Below, one piece after another: positions 26,515 through 34,542 of a stretch of 40,004 bases of DNA. Within the stretch, counting starts at the first letter, position 1, and each line of letters opens with the position of its first letter. Source of the stretch: Jannaschia seosinensis (GTDB lineage: Bacteria; Pseudomonadota; Alphaproteobacteria; Rhodobacterales; Rhodobacteraceae); the NCBI RefSeq assembly GCF_001408515.1, contig NZ_CYPR01000097.1:1-40004 (forward strand), written 5' to 3'. Under the pieces are notes generated by a model. The model was not told where the DNA came from. It worked only from the letters and a program-made list of their open reading frames with translations, and searched no databases. The position numbers and the translations under genes are program-made.

Positions 26515-28041
26515 ATGTCCGAAGCCCCCCTTCTCTCCGCCGACCAGGCCCAGGCTTGGGATCGCATCGCCGAGATCCTTTCGGAAAGCGGCGTGAATCT
26601 TTCCGACGGCATCGCCGCCCCGCGCGAGGACGAGGAAAGCCGCGTCCTCGCCGTCACGGGCAAGGCGGGATCGGGCAAGACGCTCCTGCTTGCGGAACTG
26701 GTGAAGTCGCTTCGGGATGCCGGCCTCGACCTCGTCTCCGGCGATTACGAGCGCAAGCGGCGCGACCGCAGGACGCTGGCCGTTCTGGCGCCGACGAACA
26801 AGGCGGCGTCCGTTCTGCGCGCGCGCGGCGTTCCGGCCACGACGATCCACCGCATCATCTACACGCCCGTCTACGACCCCGAATACGAGCGCATCGCCGA
26901 ATGGCTGGCAGGCGATGCCGACCGGCCGACCATCGAAGCGCTGAGCGACGAGGCGCTCGACCGTGCCAAACGGGTCTATGACGAAACCTCGTCCGTGCCC
27001 GGCGCACTGGCGGCCGCGGGGCTGCGGGGTTCGGACTTCATCACCGGGTGGAAGCGCCGGGATGCGCCGCTCGACATCGGCTTCGTGGACGAGTCCTCGA
27101 TGCTCGACGACAAGCAATACGAGGATCTGCGCGAGATCTTCCCCACCCTGATCCTGTTCGGCGATCCCGCGCAACTTGCGCCCGTGAACCAGTCGGGGCG
27201 GATGGTCTTCGACCGCTTTTCGGGCGACGACCATCTGCATCTGGACCGCGTCCACCGGCAGGAGGCGGGCAACCCGATCCTCGACCTCGCCCATGCGCTC
27301 GGCGATCCGGCTCTGGGCTTTCAGGAATTCGAGGAGATGGTTTCGGAAGCCGCGGCGCGCGACGACCGCGTTCAGATGGCCGCCCGCGTCGACAGCGATC
27401 TGATGGCCCGGTCTCCGGTTCTCGTCTGGCGCAACGCGACGCGCATCCGCCTGATCCGGGCCTTTCGCGGCGCGCATGGCGCGGATGACACGCATCTTCT
27501 TCCGGGTGAGCCGCTGATCTGCGACGGGCTCGAATTGCCGCTCAAGCATCGCAAGCGCCGCATCGACCTCGAGGCGCGCGGGCTCATCAAGGGGGCACAG
27601 GTCGTCTACCTCGGACCCGGACGCAAGCCCGGCTTCTCCAAGCTTCACGTCCTCGGCGCGCCCGAGCCGGAGCTTTCGGTATCGTCCATCGTCAAGATCG
27701 AGCACCCGGACGAGGAGGAGCCCTTCCTGCCCTTCGCCGCGCATATGGGTGCGGCCTTCCTCCACGGTGCGGCCGTCACGATCCACAAGGCTCAGGGGTC
27801 GCAGTGGGATACCGTGCAGGTATTCGCGCCCGACCTCTATGCCGCCTCGCGCGCGGGGCGGGTCGAGGCGGGGCAGCAATTGTGGAAACGGCTGGCCTAC
27901 GTGGCGATTACGCGGGCGGTGACGCGGATGATCTGGGTGAAACGCTACGCATTGGCGCGTCCGGTCGGAACGCTCGATACGTCGGACCTGAAGGCGGAGC
28001 CGGCGCCCTTGTCCCTGGAGAGCACCTCCGACGCGGACTGA
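26515..28041 (+). CDS. RecD-like ATP-dependent DNA helicase
   Basis: This 508-residue superfamily 1B helicase-like protein has Walker A GKAGSGKT at 49-56, motif Ia LAVLAPTNKAASVLRARG, Walker B region IGFVDESSMLDDKQY near 188-202, motif III ILFGDPAQLAPVN, an Arg-rich segment DRVHRQE, and the UvrD/RecD C-terminal signature AVTIHKAQGSQWDTVQVF (from about 420) and AYVAITRAVTRMIWV. It would unwind DNA in the 5'-3' direction, as RecD/RecD2 relatives do. It lacks the long N-terminal region of RecD2. The ATG at 26515 is chosen because the longer frame overlaps the AHL synthase. No RecB or RecC gene is nearby. Confidence 0.9.
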   Translation: MSEAPLLSADQAQAWDRIAEILSESGVNLSDGIAAPREDEESRVLAVTGKAGSGKTLLLAELVKSLRDAGLDLVSGDYERKRRDRRTLAVLAPTNKAASVLRARGVPATTIHRIIYTPVYDPEYERIAEWLAGDADRPTIEALSDEALDRAKRVYDETSSVPGALAAAGLRGSDFITGWKRRDAPLDIGFVDESSMLDDKQYEDLREIFPTLILFGDPAQLAPVNQSGRMVFDRFSGDDHLHLDRVHRQEAGNPILDLAHALGDPALGFQEFEEMVSEAAARDDRVQMAARVDSDLMARSPVLVWRNATRIRLIRAFRGAHGADDTHLLPGEPLICDGLELPLKHRKRRIDLEARGLIKGAQVVYLGPGRKPGFSKLHVLGAPEPELSVSSIVKIEHPDEEEPFLPFAAHMGAAFLHGAAVTIHKAQGSQWDTVQVFAPDLYAASRAGRVEAGQQLWKRLAYVAITRAVTRMIWVKRYALARPVGTLDTSDLKAEPAPLSLESTSDAD

Positions 28042-28072
28042 TCGATCCACCCGCGTCGCGGTCCGCCGATCC

Positions 28073-28828
28073 TCAGACCCGGATCCAGCGGAACAAAGCG
28101 GAGGCGCCCCAACCCGCAACGATCGCGATGGCCAGCGACAGGATGCCGTAGATCAATGGCCACTCATGAGCGAGCGTGTAGATCCACCGCTCCAACCCGA
28201 CCTTTTGGACGAAGATCGAGGTGTAGAAGCTGTCGATCACGTCTCCGTCGCGGGTCAGGAAGATGCGGGTGTCGTAATTGCCCTCGGTAAGATTCGAAGG
28301 AAGCTCGATCGTCGTCGAGAACAGCGTCTGCCCCCGTATCTCCACCGCCTGTTCCGCTTCTCCGTAAACTCCGGTGGCGGTGTTGACGCGGATCAGCGCC
28401 TCCAGAAACTCGAAATCGCCGCCGATCATCCGACCCAATCCGGGCCCCCCGAGCGCACGCGGCGTCGTGATCCCGTACCGAAGATCGGCATCCCGGCTCA
28501 GCGCACGGTCCAGCGGGGCGGAGGAGGCGACGGCATAGAAACTGGGCGCCCGACGCACCTCGGCCGCATCGGTATTCACCCAGATGCCGAAGCGCCGCTC
28601 CTTGCGCCGAACGGTCACGTCCTCGCGGGGACCGGCCACGGTGACGATCACGGCGAGATCGCTGTTCTCGGGGATCGGCGCCTCGCGCCTTATGGCGCCG
28701 TAGACGAGGATCTCGGAGCCGCTGAAACTCGTGGAGATGGAGATACGGTCCTGGCTCAGATCGGCCACGATGTCCTCGGCCTGCGCGGGCAGGGCGAGCG
28801 CCAGCAGGAGAAGCGCCGCGCGGATCAT
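28073..28828 (-). CDS. TIGR02186 family membrane-anchored protein
   Basis: This 251-residue protein has a signal peptide (MIRAALLLLALALPAQAEDI), a large beta-rich periplasmic domain (ADLSQDRISISTSFSGSEIL, then VYGAIRREAP, VAGPREDVTVRRKERRFGIWVNTD) and one C-terminal membrane segment (EWPLIYGILSLAIAIVAGWG) ending in a short basic tail. This is the layout of TIGR02186 (Alph_Pro_TM), an alphaproteobacterial family found next to TSUP transporters. It overlaps the upstream TSUP gene by ATGA (28825-28828), so the two are made together. It is probably a periplasmic partner or accessory of that transporter. Confidence 0.9.
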   Translation of the reverse strand: MIRAALLLLALALPAQAEDIVADLSQDRISISTSFSGSEILVYGAIRREAPIPENSDLAVIVTVAGPREDVTVRRKERRFGIWVNTDAAEVRRAPSFYAVASSAPLDRALSRDADLRYGITTPRALGGPGLGRMIGGDFEFLEALIRVNTATGVYGEAEQAVEIRGQTLFSTTIELPSNLTEGNYDTRIFLTRDGDVIDSFYTSIFVQKVGLERWIYTLAHEWPLIYGILSLAIAIVAGWGASALFRWIRV

Positions 28829-29748
28829 CCGTGCCCGTCCACATCGACCGAATAAAGCTCCGCCGGCTGCAAGAGCAGGTCGAGCGCGAGTTTGCCGCAG
28901 ACCACCAGCACCATGAGCGCGAGCAGAATGCGCAGCTGCTCCGCCTTCAGCCGCGTCCCAAGCCGCGCGCCGACCTGCGCCCCGATCACCCCGCCCACCA
29001 GCAAGAGCACGGCCAGCATCATGTCCACCGTGTAATTTGTCGTCGCATGCAGCAGCGTGGCAAAGCCCGTGACGAAGATGATCTGGAACAGCGACGTGCC
29101 GACCACGACCTTCGTGGGCATTCCCAGAAGGTAGATCATGGCGGGCACCATGATGAACCCGCCACCCACGCCCATGATCGCGGCGAGGATGCCGACGAAC
29201 AGACCGACGAACAGGGGCGGAATGACCGAAATATAGAGGCCCGAGGTCCGGAACTTCATTTTCAGCGGCAGGGCGTGGATCCAGCCGCGCTGCCGCCGCT
29301 GGGTCCGCTGAACCGGGCCGGTCGCGCGCGAGCGCCGGATCGCGCCGAGGCTCTCGATGAACATCAGGCCGCCGATCACGCCGAGAAAGATGACGTAGCA
29401 CAGCCGCACCAGCAGATCGACCTGACCCGCATCGCGCAGGATGGCAAAGACCTGCACGCCGAGCGCCGCCCCCACGAGGCCGCCGATCAGCAGCACGACC
29501 CCCATTCGCAGGTCCACCGTCCGGCGCCGCAGATGCGCCAGCACGCCCGAGAAGGACGAGGCGACGATCTGGTTGGCCTCGGTCGCGACGGCCACGGCCG
29601 GCGGGATGCCGATCATGAACAGAAGCGGCGTCATCAGGAACCCGCCGCCGACGCCGAACATGCCCGACAGCACGCCGACCAGACCGCCCAGTCCGAGAAG
29701 CAGGAAGGCGTTCACCGAAACCTCGGCGATCGGCAGGTAGATCTGCAT
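28825..29748 (-). CDS. TSUP family transporter (TauE/SafE), putative sulfite/organosulfonate exporter
   Basis: This 307-residue inner-membrane permease has two homologous halves, each opening with the family glycine motif: GVLSGMFGVGGGFLMTPLLF near residue 25 and ILAAIMGVGGGFIMVPAMIY near residue 190. About eight hydrophobic segments are seen. A charged cytoplasmic loop in the middle (IRRSRATGPVQRTQRRQRG) separates the halves. The ATG at 29746-29748 is selected because the longer frame runs into the divergent GMC oxidoreductase region. Members of the family carry sulfite, sulfoacetate or related anions. Coupling with TIGR02186 is typical of alphaproteobacteria. The substrate is inferred from the family. 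Confidence 0.9.
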   Translation of the reverse strand: MQIYLPIAEVSVNAFLLLGLGGLVGVLSGMFGVGGGFLMTPLLFMIGIPPAVAVATEANQIVASSFSGVLAHLRRRTVDLRMGVVLLIGGLVGAALGVQVFAILRDAGQVDLLVRLCYVIFLGVIGGLMFIESLGAIRRSRATGPVQRTQRRQRGWIHALPLKMKFRTSGLYISVIPPLFVGLFVGILAAIMGVGGGFIMVPAMIYLLGMPTKVVVGTSLFQIIFVTGFATLLHATTNYTVDMMLAVLLLVGGVIGAQVGARLGTRLKAEQLRILLALMVLVVCGKLALDLLLQPAELYSVDVDGHG

Positions 29749-29887
29749 GGGCGCAAACCTCGTTATGTGAACAACTCCGTCGTGGCCGTCACACGCGCCC
29801 GTGTCAAACCCTCGTGCAAGATCCAGCCCGCGCTTGTCGGAGCGGGCCGGGCCGCGCATCCTGTCGTCGAGGGGGCGGGAGGTGGAC

Positions 29888-31450
29888 ATGCAGGTGGATT
29901 ATGTGATCGCCGGCGGCGGCACGGCGGGTTGCGTGATGGCGGCGCGGCTGTCGGAGGATCCGGGGGTGACGGTCCTGCTGCTGGAGGCGGGCGCGCGTGG
30001 GCGCAACCCGCTGTTGCAGGTTCCTGCAGGGCTGGCCGAGGCGCTCGGAAACCGGGTGGCGGATTGGGATTTCTCGACCGTTGCGCAACAGGCGCTTAAC
30101 GGGCGGCGCCTTCGCTGGCCCCGGGGTCGGGTTCTGGGCGGCTCCTCGGGGATCAACGCGATGTGTTACGCGCGCGCCGACCTCAGCGATTACGATGCTT
30201 GGGGTCATGGTTGGAGCGGGGCCGAGGCGCTGCATCTCTTCAAGGCGGCCGAAACCCATTCGGAGGGACGGTCGCAATGGCATGGCGATGCGGGCCCGCT
30301 GCGCGTCACTCGGCCCGTCTGGCATCATCCGGCCACGGCGCGGTTCCTTGAGGCGGGTGTGCAGGCCGGGCACCGGCCGGTCGTTGATTTTGCCGCGCCC
30401 GATCATGACGGCATCGGTCGGTTCGATACGACGACGCATCGCGGGCTGAGGTGCTCCGTCGCGCGGGCCTATCTTTCGCGTGCGGTTCTGGCGCGGCCGA
30501 ACCTGAACGTGCGGACTGGTGCGCAGGTTGCGCGGATCCTGTTCGACGGATCACGTGCCGCGGGCGTGGTGCTTGTGGACGGAACCGAGATCACCGCGGT
30601 TCGCGAGGTGATCCTGAGTGCGGGAGCGGTCAAGACGCCGCAGATGCTGATGCTGTCGGGTGTGGGCCCGGCGAGCCATCTGCGTGAGCACGGGATCGGA
30701 TTGGTGCGGGACGTGCCGGGTGTCGGCGCGAACCTTCAGGACCATCTCGACATCGGCTGCATGATCCTGACCCGTCCCGGCAGCGCCATCGGCTATGCGC
30801 CCGGCTTTATCGCGCAGGCGCTGGCCGCGCCTTGGGCCTGGCTCCGGGGACGGACCGGTCTGCTGGCCTCCAACCTTGCCGAGGGTTGTGGCTTCGCGCG
30901 GTCGCGCCCGGATCTGTCGAAACCAGACATCCAGTTCCACTTCCTGCCGGCCTTGGGCGAAAACCACGGCCAGACGCGCAACTGGGGCCGTACGGGCGTG
31001 TCGCTGCATGCCTGTGCCCTTTACCCGAAGTCGCGGGGCACAATCCGGCTGGCCTCGAGCGACCCGGAGGCGAAACCCGTGATCGACCCGCGCTATCTGT
31101 CGGTGGAGGCGGATATTCTTCCGCTGATCGCGGGCGCACGCATGGCGGCGGAGATCCTGTCACAGGCCGCCTTCGACGACATCCGCCTGCGCTGGCACCG
31201 GCCCGAAGCGGTGCCGGAGACCGATGCCGAGTGGGAGGCCGAAATCCGTGCGCGGGCGGAGACGATTTACCATCCCGTCGGCACGGCCGCGATCGGCGAC
31301 GTGACCGATGGAGAGGGCCGCGTGGTCGGGCTGGAGGGCCTGCGTGTGGTCGATGCGTCGCTCATGCCGCTGATCGTCGGCGGCAACACGAATGCCCCGG
31401 TCGTGATGATGGCCGAGCGGATCGCGCGGCGGATGCGGGCGGTTCGCTAG
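29888..31450 (+). CDS. GMC family FAD oxidoreductase (choline/alcohol dehydrogenase-like)
   Basis: This 520-residue flavoenzyme starts at an ATG with GGAGGTG just upstream; a longer frame from 29801 is less likely. The N-terminal dinucleotide site is DYVIAGGGTAGCVMAARL (GxGxxG at 9-14), followed by VLLLEAG. GMC signature 1 is RGRVLGGSSGINAMCYARA (from about residue 79), and signature 2 is ILSAGAVKTPQMLMLSGVGP. The C-terminal active site has IYHPVGTAAIGD with His near residue 462 and the partner Asn in VGGNTNAPVVMMAERIA. Such enzymes oxidise alcohols or choline. No betaine-aldehyde dehydrogenase or betI is adjacent, so a general alcohol dehydrogenase is as likely. It converges on the phosphorylase gene 4 bp downstream. 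Confidence 0.93.
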   Translation: MQVDYVIAGGGTAGCVMAARLSEDPGVTVLLLEAGARGRNPLLQVPAGLAEALGNRVADWDFSTVAQQALNGRRLRWPRGRVLGGSSGINAMCYARADLSDYDAWGHGWSGAEALHLFKAAETHSEGRSQWHGDAGPLRVTRPVWHHPATARFLEAGVQAGHRPVVDFAAPDHDGIGRFDTTTHRGLRCSVARAYLSRAVLARPNLNVRTGAQVARILFDGSRAAGVVLVDGTEITAVREVILSAGAVKTPQMLMLSGVGPASHLREHGIGLVRDVPGVGANLQDHLDIGCMILTRPGSAIGYAPGFIAQALAAPWAWLRGRTGLLASNLAEGCGFARSRPDLSKPDIQFHFLPALGENHGQTRNWGRTGVSLHACALYPKSRGTIRLASSDPEAKPVIDPRYLSVEADILPLIAGARMAAEILSQAAFDDIRLRWHRPEAVPETDAEWEAEIRARAETIYHPVGTAAIGDVTDGEGRVVGLEGLRVVDASLMPLIVGGNTNAPVVMMAERIARRMRAVR

Positions 31451-31454
31451 CCGG

Positions 31455-32249
31455 TCAGGCGAGGAACCGCGTCAGCACCCGCTCCAGCTTGGCCGCCCCA
31501 AAAGGTGCCATCGCCTTCGTGTGCTCGTGGCTGATCGCCTCGTCCGACAGACCGGCGGCCATGTTGGTGATCGTCGAGATCGCCGCGGCCCTCAGCCCGA
31601 GGAAGCGGGCGAGGATGATCTCCGGCACGGTGGACATGCCGACGGCGTCGGCGCCGAGGGTTCGGATCGCGCGGATCTCGGCGGGCGTCTCGAAGGACGG
31701 GCCGGAATACCACGCATAGACGCCCTCGTTCAGCTCCACCTCCTCGGCGGCGGCGGCCTCGCCGAGACCCTGCCGCAGGGCCGGATCGTAAGCGTCGCCC
31801 ATCGGCACGAAACGGCGCTCGGACGGCTCACCGATCAGCGGGTTGAGACCGGAGAAGTTGATATGGTCCGACAGCAGCATCAGCGACCCCGTCGGCATGT
31901 CGGCGCGCAGGGAGCCGGCGGCGTTGGTGGCGATCAGAGCCTCGGCCCCCAGATCGGCCAGTACCTCCAGCGGCAGGCGCATCGCATCGGCCCGCCCGCT
32001 TTCGTAATAGTGCGACCGCCCGCCGAACACCGCGACACGTGTGCCGCCAAGCTGGCCCAGAACCAGTTTCGGAGCATGGCCGGAGACGCCGGCATGGGGG
32101 AATCCGGGCAGATCGTCGTAGGGAATCGCCACGCCGTCGACCCGATCGGCCAGCGCGGCCAGACCGGAGCCGAGGATCAGGCCGTATTGCGGCGGCTCGC
32201 TTCCCGCGCGGTTACGGATGCGCGCGACGAGATCAGCGTTCTTTGACAT
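31455..32249 (-). CDS. Purine nucleoside phosphorylase, trimeric (PNP/MTAP) type
   Basis: This 264-residue phosphorylase starts at the ATG at 32247-32249. Motifs of the trimeric class are clear: YGLILGSGLAALAD (phosphate site), VAVFGGRSHYYESGRADAMR, LIATNAAGSLRADM, LLSDHINFSGLNPL, YAWYSGPSFETPAEIRAIR, VGMSTVPEIILARFLGLR and STITNMAAGLSDEAISHEHT. It converts guanosine/inosine-type nucleosides to base and ribose 1-phosphate. It overlaps the end of the upstream permease gene by 17 bp and is the last gene of the nucleoside importer operon, so it probably processes the imported substrate. It is different from DeoD at 22035-22742. Confidence 0.95.
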   Translation of the reverse strand: MSKNADLVARIRNRAGSEPPQYGLILGSGLAALADRVDGVAIPYDDLPGFPHAGVSGHAPKLVLGQLGGTRVAVFGGRSHYYESGRADAMRLPLEVLADLGAEALIATNAAGSLRADMPTGSLMLLSDHINFSGLNPLIGEPSERRFVPMGDAYDPALRQGLGEAAAAEEVELNEGVYAWYSGPSFETPAEIRAIRTLGADAVGMSTVPEIILARFLGLRAAAISTITNMAAGLSDEAISHEHTKAMAPFGAAKLERVLTRFLA

Positions 32250-33198
32250 AGGGCTTTCCTCCGGCGCGGGGCGGGATCGCACGGCCGACGAAGCCCGCAA
32301 GGATCACCACCGTCAGGATGTAGGGCAGGGCCTGCATGAACTGCGTCGGAATATCGACGCCGAACAGGTCGAGCGATTGATAGCGGTTGCCGAAGGCGTC
32401 CAGCAATCCGAACAGGAAAGTCGCGCCCAATGCGTACCACGGACGCCATTTCGCAAAGATCAGGGCCGCCAATGCGATGAAGCCGCGGCCTGCGGACATC
32501 TCCTTGACGAAGCCCGCCGAGAGCGCGGTGGCGAGATAGGCGCCCGCAAAGCCGCAGAGAACCCCGCAGATCATCACCGCCGCATAGCGTAGGCCCACGA
32601 CGGAGACGCCTGCCGTGTCGACCGCTGCCGGATTCTCGCCAACCGCCCGCAGGCGCAGGCCGAAGCGCGTGCGGTAGAGGACCCACCACGTCAGGGGGAC
32701 ACAGAGCAGGCCGAAATAGACCAGGATTGAATGCCCCGAGAGCAGATCGGAGTAGATCGGACCGATCACAGGCATGCCGCGTATGGCGTCGGCGAAGGGC
32801 AGGGTGATTTCGGCGAACCGCGCGCCGCCCATCAGTGACGGAGTCCGACCGCCCAGCCCGAACCACGCCTCTCCGACCACGACGGTGATGCCGGAGGCGA
32901 GGAAGTTGATCGCGACCCCGGAGATCAGCTGATTGCCGCGGAAGGTGATGGAGGCGAGGCCGTGGATCGCCGAAAGCATCAGCGACGCGACGATACCCGC
33001 GAGGAGACCCAGCCAGACATTCCCGGTATAGAAGGCGAAGGCGGCCGACAGGAAGGCGGAGGCGAGGATCTTGCCCTCCAGCCCGATGTCGAAGATGCCC
33101 GCCCGCTCCGAGAACAGACCGGCAAGGCAGGCGAAGAGGAGCGGCGTGGCGAGGCGCAGCGCGGAGTCGAGGATCTGAATGATGCCGAGGAAATCCAT
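32233..33198 (-). CDS. ABC transporter permease, nucleoside-type (second permease)
   Basis: This 321-residue inner-membrane permease of the BPD_transp_2 family has about 8-10 hydrophobic segments. It begins MDFLGIIQILDSALRLATPL, with the conserved early block FSERAGIFDIGLEGKILASAF. The cytoplasmic coupling region is RTRFGLRLRAVGENPAAVDTAGV, and the end block is GRGFIALAALIFAKWRPW. These match the YufQ/NupQ-type permease that pairs with BMP-family binding proteins. It starts 1 bp after the 60-aa ORF and its 3' end overlaps the phosphorylase start, showing one transcript. Confidence 0.94.
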   Translation of the reverse strand: MDFLGIIQILDSALRLATPLLFACLAGLFSERAGIFDIGLEGKILASAFLSAAFAFYTGNVWLGLLAGIVASLMLSAIHGLASITFRGNQLISGVAINFLASGITVVVGEAWFGLGGRTPSLMGGARFAEITLPFADAIRGMPVIGPIYSDLLSGHSILVYFGLLCVPLTWWVLYRTRFGLRLRAVGENPAAVDTAGVSVVGLRYAAVMICGVLCGFAGAYLATALSAGFVKEMSAGRGFIALAALIFAKWRPWYALGATFLFGLLDAFGNRYQSLDLFGVDIPTQFMQALPYILTVVILAGFVGRAIPPRAGGKPYVKER

Positions 33199-33199
33199 G

Positions 33200-33382
33200 T
33201 CAGGTCCTTTCGGTCGCGAAGTTGCCGCGCGCGGTCCGTGTCCAGCCGCCGGAGCGCGAAGGCGTCATCCGTGCCGCGGCGGAAAGCAAAATGCGGTCTT
33301 TCTGGCACCCGAACGAGATTGCCATGCCAAGGATCGGACAGGCGACGGCGACGTTTGGCCGGAAGGGGGAAAGATCGTTCAC
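33200..33382 (-). CDS. Possible 60-aa protein between the two permease genes
   Basis: This frame exactly fills the gap between the two permeases. It starts at a GTG overlapping the first permease stop (GTGA, 33379-33382) and ends 1 bp before the second permease start. By hand count third-position GC is about 80 percent, above the first and second positions (about 57 and 62 percent), which favours coding. The product (MNDLSPFRPNVAVACPILGM..., then a basic Ser/Arg-rich tail ending GNFATERT) resembles no family I know. There is no clear signal or membrane segment. It may be a genuine small subunit or only a spacer that happens to be open. Confidence 0.42.
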   Translation of the reverse strand: MNDLSPFRPNVAVACPILGMAISFGCQKDRILLSAAARMTPSRSGGWTRTARGNFATERT

Positions 33383-34542
33383 GGCTCGGCCTTGCCACGC
33401 TCGGGGTGGCCGCCCGGCTCCAGCGGGGTTGTCGGCTCGGGGGAGGCAGGACGGCGACGGGTGGTGGCGAAGAGGTTCTCGATCGGGCTCCGCACCATGT
33501 TGTCGAGCGCCCCGGTGAAGAGGATCACCAAAGCCTGGATCACGAGGATGATTTCCCGCGTCATGCCGTTCACCTCGAAGGTCAGCTCACCTCCGCCCTG
33601 ATAGAGCGCGCCGAACAGCAATGCGGCGAGGAAGACGCCGACCGGGTGGGAGCGGCCCATCAGCGCCACCGCGATACCGACGAAGCCCGCACCCTGTACC
33701 GGGTCGATCACCAGACGCTCGGCCTCGCCCATCACGGCGTTGACCGCCATCAAGCCGATCAGGCCGCCGGAGAGCAGCATCGAGACCATGGTGATCCGCG
33801 TGGGAGAGATGCCGGCATAGAGCGCCGCCGGCTCCGAATGGCCGAAGGCGCGGATCTCGTAGCCCAGACGGGTGCGCCAGATCAGCAGCCAGACGAAGAT
33901 GCAGGCCGCGATGGCGAGGAAGAACGACACGTTGAGAGGCGTGGAGCGGCTGAACCCCAGCCACGGCGCGATTTCGTAGGCGCTGGGCAGGTGCACGGCC
34001 TCGGCGAAGCGTGCCGTCTCGGGCGAGCCGCCGGCGCCGGGCACCAGGAGCACGCGCGACAGAAGGTACACCATGAGCGCCGAGGCGATGAAGTTGAACA
34101 TGATCGTCGTGATGACGATGTGGCTGCCGCGTGTGGCCTGCAGGTAGGCGGGGATCGCGGCCCAGGCCGCACCGAAGAACGCCGCCCCCACGCTCGCCGC
34201 CAGCATGGCGATCGTCCAATGCGGCCACGGCACGTAGAGCAGCACGAGCGCGACGCCGAGGCCGCCCAGGGCCGCCTGTCCCTCGCCGCCGATATTGAAC
34301 AGCCGCGCGTGGAACGCGACCGCGACACCAAGGCCGGTGAAGATGAAATTCGTCGTGTAGAACAGCGTGTAACCCCAGCCATAGGCCGAGCCCACCGACC
34401 CGTTGACGAGGATGTAGAGCGCCTCGAACGGATCCTTTCCGATAAGTGCGACGACGATGCCCGACACGAACAGCGCCAGCGCGAGGTTGATGAACGGCAC
34501 GAGGGCCACATCGGCCCATTTCGGCATGACACTGTCGGTCAT
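33379..34542 (-). CDS. ABC transporter permease, nucleoside-type (first permease)
   Basis: This 387-residue inner-membrane permease starts at the ATG at 34540-34542, overlapping the ATPase stop by ATGA. About nine or ten hydrophobic segments are present. Diagnostic blocks are ILVNGSVGSAYGWGYTLFYT, FHARLFNIGGEGQAALGGLG, ATRGSHIVITTIMFNFIASA, the coupling loop RTRLGYEIRAFGHSEPAALY, and GAGFVGIAVALMGRSHPVGV. It belongs to the YufP/NupP type of BPD_transp_2 permeases that import nucleosides. The C-terminal tail of about 30 residues (TRRRPASPEPTTPLEPGGHP) is charged, Pro-rich and cytoplasmic. A longer frame to 35004 is a shadow over the ATPase. Confidence 0.94.
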   Translation of the reverse strand: MTDSVMPKWADVALVPFINLALALFVSGIVVALIGKDPFEALYILVNGSVGSAYGWGYTLFYTTNFIFTGLGVAVAFHARLFNIGGEGQAALGGLGVALVLLYVPWPHWTIAMLAASVGAAFFGAAWAAIPAYLQATRGSHIVITTIMFNFIASALMVYLLSRVLLVPGAGGSPETARFAEAVHLPSAYEIAPWLGFSRSTPLNVSFFLAIAACIFVWLLIWRTRLGYEIRAFGHSEPAALYAGISPTRITMVSMLLSGGLIGLMAVNAVMGEAERLVIDPVQGAGFVGIAVALMGRSHPVGVFLAALLFGALYQGGGELTFEVNGMTREIILVIQALVILFTGALDNMVRSPIENLFATTRRRPASPEPTTPLEPGGHPERGKAEP

